Shown: piece by piece, positions 25,413 to 34,422 of the stretch
How positions within the stretch are numbered: position 1 is the stretch's first letter
Layout of the letters: each line of letters opens with the position of its first letter
Source of the DNA: an uncultured Lachnospiraceae bacterium
GTDB lineage: Bacteria > Bacillota > Clostridia > Lachnospirales > Lachnospiraceae
Length of the DNA stretch: 64,000 nucleotides
Direction of reading: 5' to 3'
Assembly (NCBI GenBank): GCA_947571775.1
Contig: CANOZK010000004.1
Coordinates: 182,090-246,089 of the forward strand
Made by a program: the position numbers and the translations under genes
The notes under the pieces: model-generated
What the model was told of the DNA's origin: nothing
Database searches by the model: none
Seen by the model: the letters and a program-made list of their open reading frames with translations, nothing else

Positions 25413-25907
25413 CTATTCGTATTTTGCCAGAATGTCTTCCACACAATCCGGCGTCAGCCGTCCATGGACATCATCATTAATCATCATAACCGGAGCAAGA
25501 CCGCAGGCTCCAATACAACGGCATGCTTCCAGTGAAAACTTACCGTCCGGGGTACACTCGCCGCTATTGATCCCCAAAACTTCCTGCAGTTTATCATAAA
25601 TTTTATTAGAGCCTTTTACATAACACGCAGTACCCAGGCATACGGAAATCCGGTACTTGCCCTTCGGATACAGCGAATAAAAAGAATAAAACGTAACCAC
25701 GCCACATATTTTGCTCACGGGAATCTTCATTTCATCGGAAATGATCTGCTGCACTTCGGCGGGCAGATAACCGTAGATCTCCTGCGCCTGCTGAAGCACG
25801 GGCATAAGAGCACCTCTTTGCCCTTTGTGATCGGCAATGACCTTCCGAAGCTGTTCTTCCTGTTCCTTTGTTCCCTGGAAAGGGACAAATTTCTTTTCAG
25901 AACTCAT
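25413..25907 (-). CDS. NuoE-like [2Fe-2S] subunit of the formate dehydrogenase
   Basis: 164 residues, paralogue of hndA at 21201-21695 with the same [2Fe-2S] Cys pattern (CLGTACYVKG, CRCIGACGLAPVM). It starts 35 bp after fdhF. With HndB and HndC copy 2 it forms the diaphorase part of the NAD-dependent formate dehydrogenase. Confidence 0.93.
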   Translation of the reverse strand: MSSEKKFVPFQGTKEQEEQLRKVIADHKGQRGALMPVLQQAQEIYGYLPAEVQQIISDEMKIPVSKICGVVTFYSFYSLYPKGKYRISVCLGTACYVKGSNKIYDKLQEVLGINSGECTPDGKFSLEACRCIGACGLAPVMMINDDVHGRLTPDCVEDILAKYE

Positions 25908-25942
25908 CAGAATTTACCTCCTTTTAATTGGCTTTCTCTATC

Positions 25943-28654
25943 TTAAGCTTTCTCAATCTTAACTGCACATACTTTGTATTCTGGTATTCTTGCATATTTA
26001 TCCAGAGCTGCATTGGTCAGCCAGTTTGCATTTCCATCCGGGAAATGGAACGGCATCCAACTCTCTCCTGGAGACGTCTTTGTCCCTACGCGAGCTGTGG
26101 ATTCGATAGAACCGCGTCTGGAAGATACTTTTACCCGATCTCCATTGGCAATTCCAAGTTTGTTAGCGTCCTCTATATTCATCTCGATAAAAGATTTTCC
26201 TTCAATCTCCATCAACTCCGGTGTTCTTCCGGTCATCGCCCTTGTGGTGTAATGATACAGAATACGTCCGGTCATTAAGATAATCGGATAATCGTCATCT
26301 GGAACCTCTGCGGACGGTACATATTCTGCCGGATAGAACCAAGCAAGACCCCGGGTAAATTTGCCCACATGCATAATTGGGGTACCTGGATGATCTTTTG
26401 ACGGACAAGGCCACTGCAGACCTTTTCCTGCTACTTCCTCGCTGTCCAGACGTTCATGACTGATGCCTGCAAAGCTTGGAGTTACCGAAGCAATTTCATC
26501 CATAATCTGCGCGGAAGTCAAATGCGGCTGCGGATAACCCATGCGGTTCATCAGATCGATGATAATATCGGTATCCAGTCTCATCTCGCCTTCCACGGTT
26601 ACGGCTTTGCGGACTCTCTGTACACGGCGCTCCGTATTGCTGAATGTACCTTCTTTTTCTGCGTAGCTTACGCCTGGAAGGATGACATCTGCATACTGTG
26701 CGGTTTCAGTCATAAACAGTTCTTGAATTACGAAGAAATCCAGGCTTTCCAGTGCCTTGATGATATGGCTGGTATCTGGATCGGTCACTACCGGATCCTC
26801 TCCGTAAATATAAAGCCCGCGGATCTCCTTGGTGATTGCTTTCGGGAATACATCTGTTGCATGTGTGCCAACTTCATGGCTCAGCGGTACGCCCCATGCC
26901 TTCTCAAATTTCTCTACTACGCCCGGTGCGGCAACTTTCTGATATCCTGGGAAATCAGTGGGCTGCGCGCCCATATCACATGCACCCTGTACGTTGTTCT
27001 GTCCACGGAGCGGATTCACACCGCAGCCCGGACGGCCCAGTTTGCCTACTAAGAGGGCCATATTGGACATAGACATAACGCCCTCTGTACCAGTAGAGTG
27101 CTCGGTTACACCCAGACAGTAGATGATCGGCGCACGCTCTGCTTTTGCATACATAATCGCTGCTTTGCGCAAATCGTCTGCATCAATGTGACAGATCTCA
27201 GCAACCTTTTCCGGCGTATATTCTTTTACAATCTCTTTGATCTTCTCGTAGCCCTCGGTACGCTCTGCGATAAATTTCTCATCCTGAAGGCCCTCTTCAA
27301 TGATAACATGCATAATGCCGTTTGCGAATGCCACATTGGTACCAGGTTTTAATTTCAAATGGATATCTGCCTGTTTGGCAAAACCAATGTCACGGGGATC
27401 CGCTACAATCAATTTACAGCCGCGCTTCAACGCCTGACGAATCTGCATACCTACTACCGGATGCGCTTCCTCTGGATTCGATCCGACCAGCATAATAAGC
27501 TCAGAATTGCGGGTGATGTCCTCAATCGGGTTGGTCATCGCACCAGAACCTAAGGTCATGTACAGACCCGCTACAGATGCGGAATGACAGACACGCGCAC
27601 AGTTATCGGTGTTGTTGGTGCCAAAGCAGGTACGAACCATCTTCTGCACCATGTAGATATCCTCATTCGGGGAACGGGAACATGCAAAACCTGCCAGAGA
27701 ATCCGGCCCATACTGTTTCTTGATTTCCATAAACTTGGAAGCAACCAGATCCAGTGCCTCATCCCAGCTTGCACGCTCAAATTCTCCGGTTTCTTTATTC
27801 TTGATCAGCGGATATTTGATACGATCTGGTGAATGCACAAAGTCAAAGGAACCATTGCGCCCTTTAACACAGAGCAAACCCTTGTTAGACGGTCCGTCGT
27901 AAGCTTCCGTATCCACAATCTTGCCATCTTTGACAATCAGATAATACTGACATCCAGTTGCACAGTGCGGACAGGTGGTCAGAACTTTCTTCTCTACCTG
28001 ATACGGACGGTATTTCTTTCTTCTCTTCATGGATAATGCGCCAGTCGGACATGCCTGTACGCAGTTTCCGCAAGATTCACAGATTCCCTGATCCCAATCA
28101 TATAGGTAATGAGCGCCAATCTTTGTATTAAAACCTCTGTTTAGGGTGTCAATGGCGCCGCGCCCTACAATCTCCTGACAGGTATTCACACATCTGTGAC
28201 ACAAGATACATAAACTTCTGTCATATGTAAAGAATTTATTGGAATCGTCGATCGGTATGTCGTCGTTCCTTTTTCCTTCATAGCTGGTGGCGTCTACGCC
28301 ATACTCAAAGCAGTATTCCTGCAGCTTGCAGTCGCCGTTTGCTTCACATGAGAAACAGTGTACCCGATGGTCGGAAAGCATAAGGTCCAGAGTCGTTTTG
28401 CGGTGTTTGATCACCTGCTCTGATTTGGTCTGCACTTCATCCCCTTCGGTACAGGGCATCGTACAGGCTGTGATAAACCTTGTCCTGCCATTGTTGGTAA
28501 CTTCTACCACACACAGTCGGCAGGAGCCGTTCGGCAATACATCTTCCAGATGGCAAAGCGTTGGAATCTCAATGCCGTACTGTCTGGCCGCCTGCAGGAT
28601 CGTGGTATTTTCTTCCACTTCTACAGGAATGCCATCAATCTTTAAATGAACCAT
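25943..28654 (-). CDS. fdhF: NAD-dependent formate dehydrogenase, catalytic subunit (Cys type)
   Basis: 903 residues from the ATG at 28654, which has GAGGAG 7 nt upstream. N-terminal NuoG-like part: [2Fe-2S] (CHLEDVLPNGSCRLCVVEV), His-type cluster (HRVHCFSCEANGDCKLQ), two [4Fe-4S] (CILCHRCVNTC, CESCGNCVQACPTGA). Then the molybdopterin enzyme part with its own [4Fe-4S] (CPHCATGCQYYL) and the active-site region CARVCHSASV, where the Mo/W ligand is Cys and not selenocysteine. It converts formate and CO2 in the cytosol. First gene of the operon with NuoE-like, FNT, HndB and HndC genes; divergent from moaA. Confidence 0.95.
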   Translation of the reverse strand: MVHLKIDGIPVEVEENTTILQAARQYGIEIPTLCHLEDVLPNGSCRLCVVEVTNNGRTRFITACTMPCTEGDEVQTKSEQVIKHRKTTLDLMLSDHRVHCFSCEANGDCKLQEYCFEYGVDATSYEGKRNDDIPIDDSNKFFTYDRSLCILCHRCVNTCQEIVGRGAIDTLNRGFNTKIGAHYLYDWDQGICESCGNCVQACPTGALSMKRRKKYRPYQVEKKVLTTCPHCATGCQYYLIVKDGKIVDTEAYDGPSNKGLLCVKGRNGSFDFVHSPDRIKYPLIKNKETGEFERASWDEALDLVASKFMEIKKQYGPDSLAGFACSRSPNEDIYMVQKMVRTCFGTNNTDNCARVCHSASVAGLYMTLGSGAMTNPIEDITRNSELIMLVGSNPEEAHPVVGMQIRQALKRGCKLIVADPRDIGFAKQADIHLKLKPGTNVAFANGIMHVIIEEGLQDEKFIAERTEGYEKIKEIVKEYTPEKVAEICHIDADDLRKAAIMYAKAERAPIIYCLGVTEHSTGTEGVMSMSNMALLVGKLGRPGCGVNPLRGQNNVQGACDMGAQPTDFPGYQKVAAPGVVEKFEKAWGVPLSHEVGTHATDVFPKAITKEIRGLYIYGEDPVVTDPDTSHIIKALESLDFFVIQELFMTETAQYADVILPGVSYAEKEGTFSNTERRVQRVRKAVTVEGEMRLDTDIIIDLMNRMGYPQPHLTSAQIMDEIASVTPSFAGISHERLDSEEVAGKGLQWPCPSKDHPGTPIMHVGKFTRGLAWFYPAEYVPSAEVPDDDYPIILMTGRILYHYTTRAMTGRTPELMEIEGKSFIEMNIEDANKLGIANGDRVKVSSRRGSIESTARVGTKTSPGESWMPFHFPDGNANWLTNAALDKYARIPEYKVCAVKIEKA

Positions 28655-28718
28655 AACCATTCTCCTCACTTCAAAAAAGTATATGCCTATGCACATATCA
28701 AACATATCTAAATTCCAT

Positions 28719-28747
28719 ATTATAGTTAAACGCATAAAAAATCAAGC
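28719..28747 (-). promoter_or_regulatory. Promoter of the formate dehydrogenase operon
   Basis: TATAAT on the minus strand at 28724-28719. The -35 is poor (CTTGAT at 28746-28741, 16-nt spacer), which fits a promoter that needs an activator. The palindrome at 28774-28795 lies about 28 bp upstream. Confidence 0.5.
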
Positions 28748-28773
28748 ACTTTTTTGACAATTTTTACAAAAAC

Positions 28774-28795
28774 GTTATTTTTTCAAAAAAATAAC
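28774..28795. promoter_or_regulatory. ModE-like box between fdhF and moaA
   Basis: GTTATTTT, 6 nt, AAAATAAC: a 22-bp palindrome with the same arms and spacing as the box at modA (32703-32724). It lies upstream of the -35 of both divergent promoters, a position suited to activation. Confidence 0.65.
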
Positions 28796-28814
28796 AAGTA
28801 AAAATCAAGCATAT

Positions 28815-28844
28815 TTGACAGTCTATGCCCTTATCGTGTATAAT
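28815..28844 (+). promoter_or_regulatory. Promoter of moaA
   Basis: TTGACA (28815-28820), 18-nt spacer, TATAAT (28839-28844). The leader to moaA is about 120 nt and holds a hairpin (CCTTCAG 28910-28916 / CTGAAGG 28930-28936). Confidence 0.75.
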
Positions 28845-28909
28845 TTTTGATAAACTGTACCAAAACCACGAAGTATAGGAAAAATCAATATTCCATCACA
28901 ATTCAAATA

Positions 28910-28936
28910 CCTTCAGGGTTAGCAGCAATCTGAAGG
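28910..28936 (+). promoter_or_regulatory. Hairpin in the moaA leader
   Basis: 7-bp perfect stem with a 13-nt loop, 35 nt before the moaA start. It could be part of an RNA control element; molybdenum cofactor riboswitches precede moaA in some bacteria, but I cannot match the consensus by eye. Confidence 0.35.
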
Positions 28937-28971
28937 ATTACAACATCTTAAATAGAAATGGAGAATACCAA

Positions 28972-29940
28972 ATGATAGATAAATACGGAAGAACCATCGA
29001 TTATATGCGGGTTTCCATTATAGACCGCTGTAACTTGAGATGTCGCTATTGTATGCCGACAGATATCCAATGGCTCCCGCCAAAAGAAATCCTGACGCTC
29101 GAAGAGATTGCGGAAATATGCCGACAAGCCTCTCTGGCAGGTATCCGCAAGATCAAAATCACCGGCGGAGAACCGCTGGTGCGCAAAGACTGCACCGAAC
29201 TGATCCATATGCTCAAAGCGATTCCGGGTATCCAGCAGGTCACGCTCACCACCAATGGAGTCCTCCTGCCAAAATATGCCGAACAACTCCATAAAGAGGG
29301 TCTAGATGCCGTAAACGTCAGCCTGGATACACTGAACCGAGAAAAATACATAGAAATTACCGGCTTCGACGCTCTCCCAGATGTATTGCAGGGAATCGAA
29401 GCTATGGAAGCGTACCGAATCCCTCTGAAAATCAACGCCGTATTGCAGCGGGGCGTCAACGACTGCGACTGGCAGGAGCTGGCGGAACTGGCAAGAAACC
29501 GGGCTATCGATGTGCGTTTTATCGAGATGATGCCCATCGGACACGGAAAACAGTTTGCATCCATTTCCAACACAGAGCTTCTACGAAAATTCCAGGAGCA
29601 TTATGGACCACTTGAACACGAAAAAAAAGCCCATGGAAATGGGCCGGCTACTTACTGCCATATTCCAGGCTTTCAAGGAAGCATCGGGTTTATCAGTGCC
29701 ATCCACGGGAAATTCTGCCATAAGTGCAACCGCATCCGGCTGACTTCAACCGGACAGATCAAACCCTGCCTGTGCTATCAAGATCACATTTCGTTAAAAG
29801 AAGCCATCCGAAGCGGCTCCACACAAGAGGTGTACCGGCTGCTTCTTCAGGCTATTGAACAAAAACCAAAGGCGCATTGTTTTGACAAAAACCCGGAAGA
29901 AATCACCGAAAGACACAAAATGGCACAGATAGGCGGATAA
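28972..29940 (+). CDS. moaA: GTP 3',8-cyclase MoaA
   Basis: 322 residues. Radical SAM enzyme with N-terminal cluster CNLRCRYC, the GGEPLVRKDC block, and the C-terminal second [4Fe-4S] site (FCHKCNRIRLTSTGQIKPCLC). The family's usual C-terminal GG is present (QIGG). It carries out the first step of molybdopterin synthesis, turning GTP into 3',8-cH2GTP. Divergent from fdhF. The partner MoaC is not in the window. Confidence 0.96.
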   Translation: MIDKYGRTIDYMRVSIIDRCNLRCRYCMPTDIQWLPPKEILTLEEIAEICRQASLAGIRKIKITGGEPLVRKDCTELIHMLKAIPGIQQVTLTTNGVLLPKYAEQLHKEGLDAVNVSLDTLNREKYIEITGFDALPDVLQGIEAMEAYRIPLKINAVLQRGVNDCDWQELAELARNRAIDVRFIEMMPIGHGKQFASISNTELLRKFQEHYGPLEHEKKAHGNGPATYCHIPGFQGSIGFISAIHGKFCHKCNRIRLTSTGQIKPCLCYQDHISLKEAIRSGSTQEVYRLLLQAIEQKPKAHCFDKNPEEITERHKMAQIGG

Positions 29941-29955
29941 ATGAAATCTGGATTT

Positions 29956-31059
29956 TCAAACACCTTCTAATACCATAATATCTTTTCCGCCCATATGAAC
30001 CCATAGTTCGTTTTGAAAGCCCTCCTGACGGCAAAAGTCCTGCCAGACTTCCTTTGTCGTCTCCAGCCGTATCCGCCCGTTGTTTTCCTTTGGCTCAAGG
30101 TCTGCCACTCCCTTGGGCTGCAGAATTACAACAATGGAAAAGACATCCTCTATCACCCGCAGCACGTCGCAGCAAAATGTATTTTTCTGCCCTGGCGCTT
30201 CTTTGGACAATACAGGATAAATATAATGGCTGCGGACTCCGATATAGCGAAAATTCTCTGGAGCTTCCCCCGTATACTCCAGGGTAACGCCCCAGTCCTC
30301 CGCATAAACCGCCCTGCTCCCTGCGGCGCGGGCACGGGAAAAATTTTTACAGCCCGACAGAACTGCCGCCGCACGGGATCTGGGAACTTCAAATAACTGC
30401 TTCACGGGTATAACCGGACTCGATTTGCCCCGATCCATCACGCAAACCCGGTCACAGACCCGATAGATTTCCTCCCTGCTGTGGGATACAAAGAGCGTAC
30501 TGCCTCCAAACTCCTCCAGCAGATCGGCAAGTTCCAGTTCCAGCTTCCATTTCAAAAAATCATCCAGCGCGGAAAACGGTTCATCCAGCAGCAAAATCTC
30601 CGGCTTTGATAAGAAAATGCGCGCCAGCGCTACCCTCTGCTGCTGGCCGCCGGAGAGCTGGCCCGGCTTGTGTTTCTCTAACCCGTCCAGGCAGAATTTC
30701 CCGATCATGGCCTCTATGGACTCCACCGCCCGCTTCCTATCTTTTTCATAGGGCAGCAGCCCGGCCATCAGATTTTGCCATACGGTCATATTGGGAAACA
30801 GAGCATAATTCTGGAACAACAACCCCACATGCCGCTGCTGCGGCTTCAGATTGATGTTTTTTACAGAATCAAAAAAAACCTTCCCATCCAACTCAATTCG
30901 TCCTTCATCCGGCTTCATAATTCCAGCAATACAACGCAGCGTCATACTTTTCCCGCATCCAGACGCGCCCAAAATCCCTGTCACGCCTCCGTCCGCCGCA
31001 AACTGTGTTTCCAGGACAAAACTTCCCAAGTCTTTTTTGATATCTACATACAAAGACAT
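29956..31059 (-). CDS. modC: Molybdate ABC transporter ATP-binding protein
   Basis: 367 residues. Walker A GASGCGKS, signature [14 protein letters not shown], Walker [13 protein letters not shown], switch SHSREE. The C-terminal 120 residues form a TOBE-like region as in ModC. It ends the modABC operon; 1 bp after modB. It energises molybdate (or tungstate) import. Confidence 0.93.
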   Translation of the reverse strand: MSLYVDIKKDLGSFVLETQFAADGGVTGILGASGCGKSMTLRCIAGIMKPDEGRIELDGKVFFDSVKNINLKPQQRHVGLLFQNYALFPNMTVWQNLMAGLLPYEKDRKRAVESIEAMIGKFCLDGLEKHKPGQLSGGQQQRVALARIFLSKPEILLLDEPFSALDDFLKWKLELELADLLEEFGGSTLFVSHSREEIYRVCDRVCVMDRGKSSPVIPVKQLFEVPRSRAAAVLSGCKNFSRARAAGSRAVYAEDWGVTLEYTGEAPENFRYIGVRSHYIYPVLSKEAPGQKNTFCCDVLRVIEDVFSIVVILQPKGVADLEPKENNGRIRLETTKEVWQDFCRQEGFQNELWVHMGGKDIMVLEGV

Positions 31060-31060
31060 A

Positions 31061-31756
31061 TCAGCCCCTCCCAGCCATTTGCCCCGAAGACCTCCGGGAT
31101 GCCTTCTCTCGTTTTTCCAGCAGATTTACCACAAGCAGGACAATTGCAGAAATCACCACATTGACCACAACCCACCGAAACGCCAGCGCATCATTATCTG
31201 TACGCCAAAGCTGATAAACCGTTGTGGAGATAGTCGCCGTCCTTCCTGGTGTATACCCAGCGATCATGCTTGTGGCGCCGTACTCACCCAGCGCCCGTGC
31301 AAAAGCCAGCACCCCGCCGGCCATAATTCCCTGCCGGCAGGCCGGCATCCGAATACGCCAAAAAATATAAGTATTCGACAGACCGAGGGTCTGCCCGGAA
31401 AACGCCAGCGTTTCATCGAAACTCTCAAATGCACCCCTGGCCGTCCGATACATCAGCGGAAAGGCCACCACGGCAGCCGCAAACACACCGGAATACCAGA
31501 CCATCACCAGCCGGGTCTGAAAAACCTCTAGAAACCAGGCGCCCAGGGGCCTTCTAGGCCCCATAAGCACCAGTAGGAAATAGCCCACCACCGTAGGCGG
31601 CAACACCAGAGGCAGTGTCAGCACCACATCGAGGATACCTTTCAGAATGGGCGGCAGCTTCGCAATGTAATACGCCGCAAAAATTCCGCTGAAAAATACA
31701 ATTACACTAGAAATCAGCGCAATCCTCAGTGAATTATACAAAGGATACCAGTCCAT
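31061..31756 (-). CDS. modB: Molybdate ABC transporter permease
   Basis: 231 residues, five hydrophobic segments. Typical ModB features: LPLVLPPTVVGYFLL, the EAA loop region AFSGQTLGLSNTYIFWRIRMP and ALGEYGATSMIAG. 11 bp after modA. Confidence 0.95.
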   Translation of the reverse strand: MDWYPLYNSLRIALISSVIVFFSGIFAAYYIAKLPPILKGILDVVLTLPLVLPPTVVGYFLLVLMGPRRPLGAWFLEVFQTRLVMVWYSGVFAAAVVAFPLMYRTARGAFESFDETLAFSGQTLGLSNTYIFWRIRMPACRQGIMAGGVLAFARALGEYGATSMIAGYTPGRTATISTTVYQLWRTDNDALAFRWVVVNVVISAIVLLVVNLLEKREKASRRSSGQMAGRG

Positions 31757-31767
31757 AACAGCCCTTC

Positions 31768-32667
31768 TTACTCAGCCTTGACAAAGCCGACTTCCTCAAA
31801 CACCTTCATACACGCATCTGTCTGCAAATAATCCAGAAATGCCTGCGCTTCCTCTGGATGTTCCGAAACTTTTAATACCGCCGCCGGATAAATGGCCCTC
31901 TGACAAAGATCGCTTCCCGCCTGCGCCACGGTGGACAAGCCCGCAGAAAACGCATCCGTCGCATAAACAATTCCCGCATCCGCAGAGGCCTCGGAAACCT
32001 GTGTGGTCACTTCTTTCACATTAGAGCCATATGTAATCTTGCTGGCTGCCTCCAAATCCTCCAGAATCCCCAAAGTGTTCAAAATCTCCATAGAATATTG
32101 CCCTACCGGAACGTCCTCATTGCCAAGGGCAAGAAGCTGAACTTTATCCGTTCCCAGATCTTCAAAAGATTCAATCCCTGCTGGATTCCCGTCCGGGACT
32201 GCCAGCACCACTTTATTTTCCAGCAGATCTACTCTGCTTTCTTTTTCCACATAATCCAGTCCTTCCTCATTCACTGCCGGGTCTGCTTCTATGTCGAGCT
32301 GATCCATCTGTTTTTGTGCCGCTGAGATAAACAAATCACAGTCCGCGCCCTCCTGAATCTGGGTCTTTAGAGTACCGGAAGAATCCAGGTTAAACCCCAG
32401 TGTGACATTTGGTTCCACCTCCGCATACATCTGTTGAATCTGCTCAAGCGTTTCCGTCATAGACGCGGCCGCAAATACATTTAAAGTAACCGCCGGCTCC
32501 TCGTCCTTCGTTTCATCTTCTTCTGGCGCTTCTTGTGTTTCTCCTGCTTCCGTTTCCTGAACGGAAGAGGTTTCTGCCGGCTCCTCTGCCTCTGTACCGC
32601 CGCAGCCTGTCAGCAGCGATGCAGCCATCACAGAAGCCAGAAGCCATGCTGTTTTTTTCATTTTCAT
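31768..32667 (-). CDS. modA: Molybdate-binding lipoprotein
   Basis: 299 residues. Lipobox LTGC (Cys about residue 22), an acidic Glu/Thr-rich linker to about residue 58, then the ModA domain (FAAASMTETLEQI, DSSGTLKTQI, SAAQKQMDQL, GNEDVPVGQY). It catches molybdate outside the membrane for ModBC. The promoter carries a palindrome at the transcription start. Confidence 0.95.
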   Translation of the reverse strand: MKMKKTAWLLASVMAASLLTGCGGTEAEEPAETSSVQETEAGETQEAPEEDETKDEEPAVTLNVFAAASMTETLEQIQQMYAEVEPNVTLGFNLDSSGTLKTQIQEGADCDLFISAAQKQMDQLDIEADPAVNEEGLDYVEKESRVDLLENKVVLAVPDGNPAGIESFEDLGTDKVQLLALGNEDVPVGQYSMEILNTLGILEDLEAASKITYGSNVKEVTTQVSEASADAGIVYATDAFSAGLSTVAQAGSDLCQRAIYPAAVLKVSEHPEEAQAFLDYLQTDACMKVFEEVGFVKAE

Positions 32668-32702
32668 GGAAACATTCCTCCTATTGTATTGGATTCGATT
32701 TA

Positions 32703-32724
32703 GTTATTTTATAAAAAAAATAAC
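32703..32724. promoter_or_regulatory. ModE-like box at modA
   Basis: GTTATTTT, 6 nt, AAAATAAC, same as the box at 28774-28795. It sits 10 bp after the modA -10 box, over the start of transcription, which fits repression, as ModE does when molybdate is plentiful. Confidence 0.7.
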
Positions 32725-32733
32725 GCTAGAATT

Positions 32734-32763
32734 ATTATACATGATAAGAAAAGAACTTGTCAA
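32734..32763 (-). promoter_or_regulatory. Promoter of modABC
   Basis: On the minus strand TTGACA (32763-32758), 18-nt spacer, TATAAT (32739-32734): a perfect consensus promoter. Confidence 0.8.
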
Positions 32764-32878
32764 TGAATAAAAAAACATGGAAATCAATTTTTTAAATTTA
32801 GAATTAATTCCGTAACGCCACGCCAAAAATGCATCATTACCAACAAAAAGGATTTCCGTGGATGAAAAAAGAAAACGG

Positions 32879-32907
32879 TTGATTATCCAGAGTTCTTCCG
32901 ATATGAT
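32879..32907 (+). promoter_or_regulatory. Promoter of the MOSC-moeA-mobB operon
   Basis: TTGATT (32879-32884), 17-nt spacer, TATGAT (32902-32907), followed by AAGGAGG at 32935-32941 and the MOSC gene start. Confidence 0.55.
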
Positions 32908-32951
32908 AGATATGGTGAAAGAAAGAAAACAACAAAGGAGGCAACTATACA

Positions 32952-33389
32952 ATGGCGCGGATCCAATGTATCTGTATCAGCACCGAAAGAAAAACCAGTG
33001 CCAAAAACATCCGCCAATGCCAGGCCTGCATAGACGGTCTGGATGGAGATATCCATCAGGGAAAAGGACTTCGTCAGATCAGTCTGCTGCCAATGGACCA
33101 GGTATCTGCTTACTTCGCCGAAAAAGGAGCATCCATACAATATGGCCGTTTCGGAGAAAACCTAGTGATAGACGGACTTGACTGGGAAACCTTACAGGAG
33201 GGCGATCTTCTGCGCGCAGGATGCGTCCTTCTTGAAATCATCCGGATCGGGGCCGGCGGCCCAAAGTCCGATGCCTACAAGGGTGAAAAAGTATGCGCCC
33301 CTATGGAAAAATTATTTATATTTTGCAAAATTCTTCAGGAAGGAATGCTTCAAGAGGGAATGGAGCTCACAAAGGAGGACAGAAAATGA
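32952..33389 (+). CDS. MOSC domain protein
   Basis: 145 residues, a single MOSC domain (GIDGLDGDIHQG-type start, GRFGENLVIDGLDW, LRAGCVLLEIIRIG). Domains of this family bind molybdopterin or carry sulphur to the cofactor. It begins the Mo cofactor operon, and its stop overlaps the next start as ATGA. Confidence 0.88.
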   Translation: MARIQCICISTERKTSAKNIRQCQACIDGLDGDIHQGKGLRQISLLPMDQVSAYFAEKGASIQYGRFGENLVIDGLDWETLQEGDLLRAGCVLLEIIRIGAGGPKSDAYKGEKVCAPMEKLFIFCKILQEGMLQEGMELTKEDRK

Positions 33390-34411
33390 AATGCATTAAT
33401 ACGACAGATGCAGTGGGGCATGTGTTATGCCATGACATCACAAGGATTGTCAAAGATGTAGTCAAGGACACAGCTTTCCGAAAAGGACATATCGTAACCG
33501 AGGAAGATATCCCGCTGCTTCTGTCACTGGGAAAAGAGCATTTGTATGTATGGGAAAAAAATGCAGACACCCTGCATGAGGACGAAGCCGCCCAGATCCT
33601 GTACGAAGTGTGCAGAAACGAACATATGCACCCCACTCCGGTAAAGGAAGGGAAAATCGAGCTGGTCGCTGATTGCGACGGGCTTTTTCAGGTAGACGTC
33701 ACTCGTTTAAACGCAATCAACGAACTGGACGAAATCATGATTGCCACACGTCACACCAATACCGCTGTCAAAAAAGGAGACCGCTTGCTGGGCACCCGCG
33801 TAATTCCCCTTGTCATCCAAAAAGAAAAAATGGAGCAAGTCAAGGAGACAGCCGGCAGCACCCCGCTGGTATCCTTGACCCCGTTTCGGGCAATGAAGGC
33901 GGGAATCGTAACCACAGGAAGCGAGGTTTACCACGGCAGGATAAAGGATACTTTCACGCCGGTAATCATCGACAAACTGGCCGCTTACGGAATCGAAGTC
34001 TGCGGGCAGACACTCTGCGACGACAGTTTGGAAAGGATCACCAACGCCATTTTAAAGCTGAAACAAGACGGCGCAGATATGATTCTGTGCACCGGAGGCA
34101 TGAGTGTGGATCCAGATGACCGAACCCCTGGTGCCATCAAATCCACCGGCGCGCGCATCGTCACTTATGGAGCCCCCGTACTTCCGGGCGCTATGTTCCT
34201 GCTGGCGTATTTCGAGGACGGCACGCCGGTCATGGGTCTGCCAGGCTGCGTTATGTATGCCAAGGCCACGGTATTTGACCTGGTACTGCCAAAGATTGCG
34301 GCGGGCGTAGAAATGACAAAACAGGATTTTGCACACATGGGAAATGGAGGACTCTGCCTAAGCTGCAGCACCTGCCATTACCCAGACTGCGGATTCGGAA
34401 AAGGAGTATAA
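33386..34411 (+). CDS. MoeA-like molybdopterin-binding protein with Cys-rich tail
   Basis: 341 residues from the ATG at 33386, set by GGAGG and by the ATGA overlap with the MOSC gene. Residues 165-320 hold the MoCF-binding domain of the MogA/MoeA type (GIVTTGSEVYHGRIKDTFTPVI, MILCTGGMSVDPDDRTPGAI, LPGAMFLLAY, GLPGCVMY). The first 150 residues are MoeA-like but short. The tail has four close Cys (CLSCSTCHYPDC) that could bind a metal or Fe-S cluster. It probably handles molybdopterin before metal insertion; a second, true MoeA follows. Confidence 0.82.
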   Translation: MKCINTTDAVGHVLCHDITRIVKDVVKDTAFRKGHIVTEEDIPLLLSLGKEHLYVWEKNADTLHEDEAAQILYEVCRNEHMHPTPVKEGKIELVADCDGLFQVDVTRLNAINELDEIMIATRHTNTAVKKGDRLLGTRVIPLVIQKEKMEQVKETAGSTPLVSLTPFRAMKAGIVTTGSEVYHGRIKDTFTPVIIDKLAAYGIEVCGQTLCDDSLERITNAILKLKQDGADMILCTGGMSVDPDDRTPGAIKSTGARIVTYGAPVLPGAMFLLAYFEDGTPVMGLPGCVMYAKATVFDLVLPKIAAGVEMTKQDFAHMGNGGLCLSCSTCHYPDCGFGKGV

Positions 34412-34422
34412 GGAGACAGCAT

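Noticed and set aside
27575..27600. Selenocysteine codon in the formate dehydrogenase
   Set aside because: The active-site position in CARVCHSASV is a normal Cys codon and no in-frame TGA occurs.
32704..32952. 82-residue minus-strand frame upstream of modA
   Set aside because: Lies over the modA promoter and ModE-like box, Phe/Ser-rich, no ribosome site.
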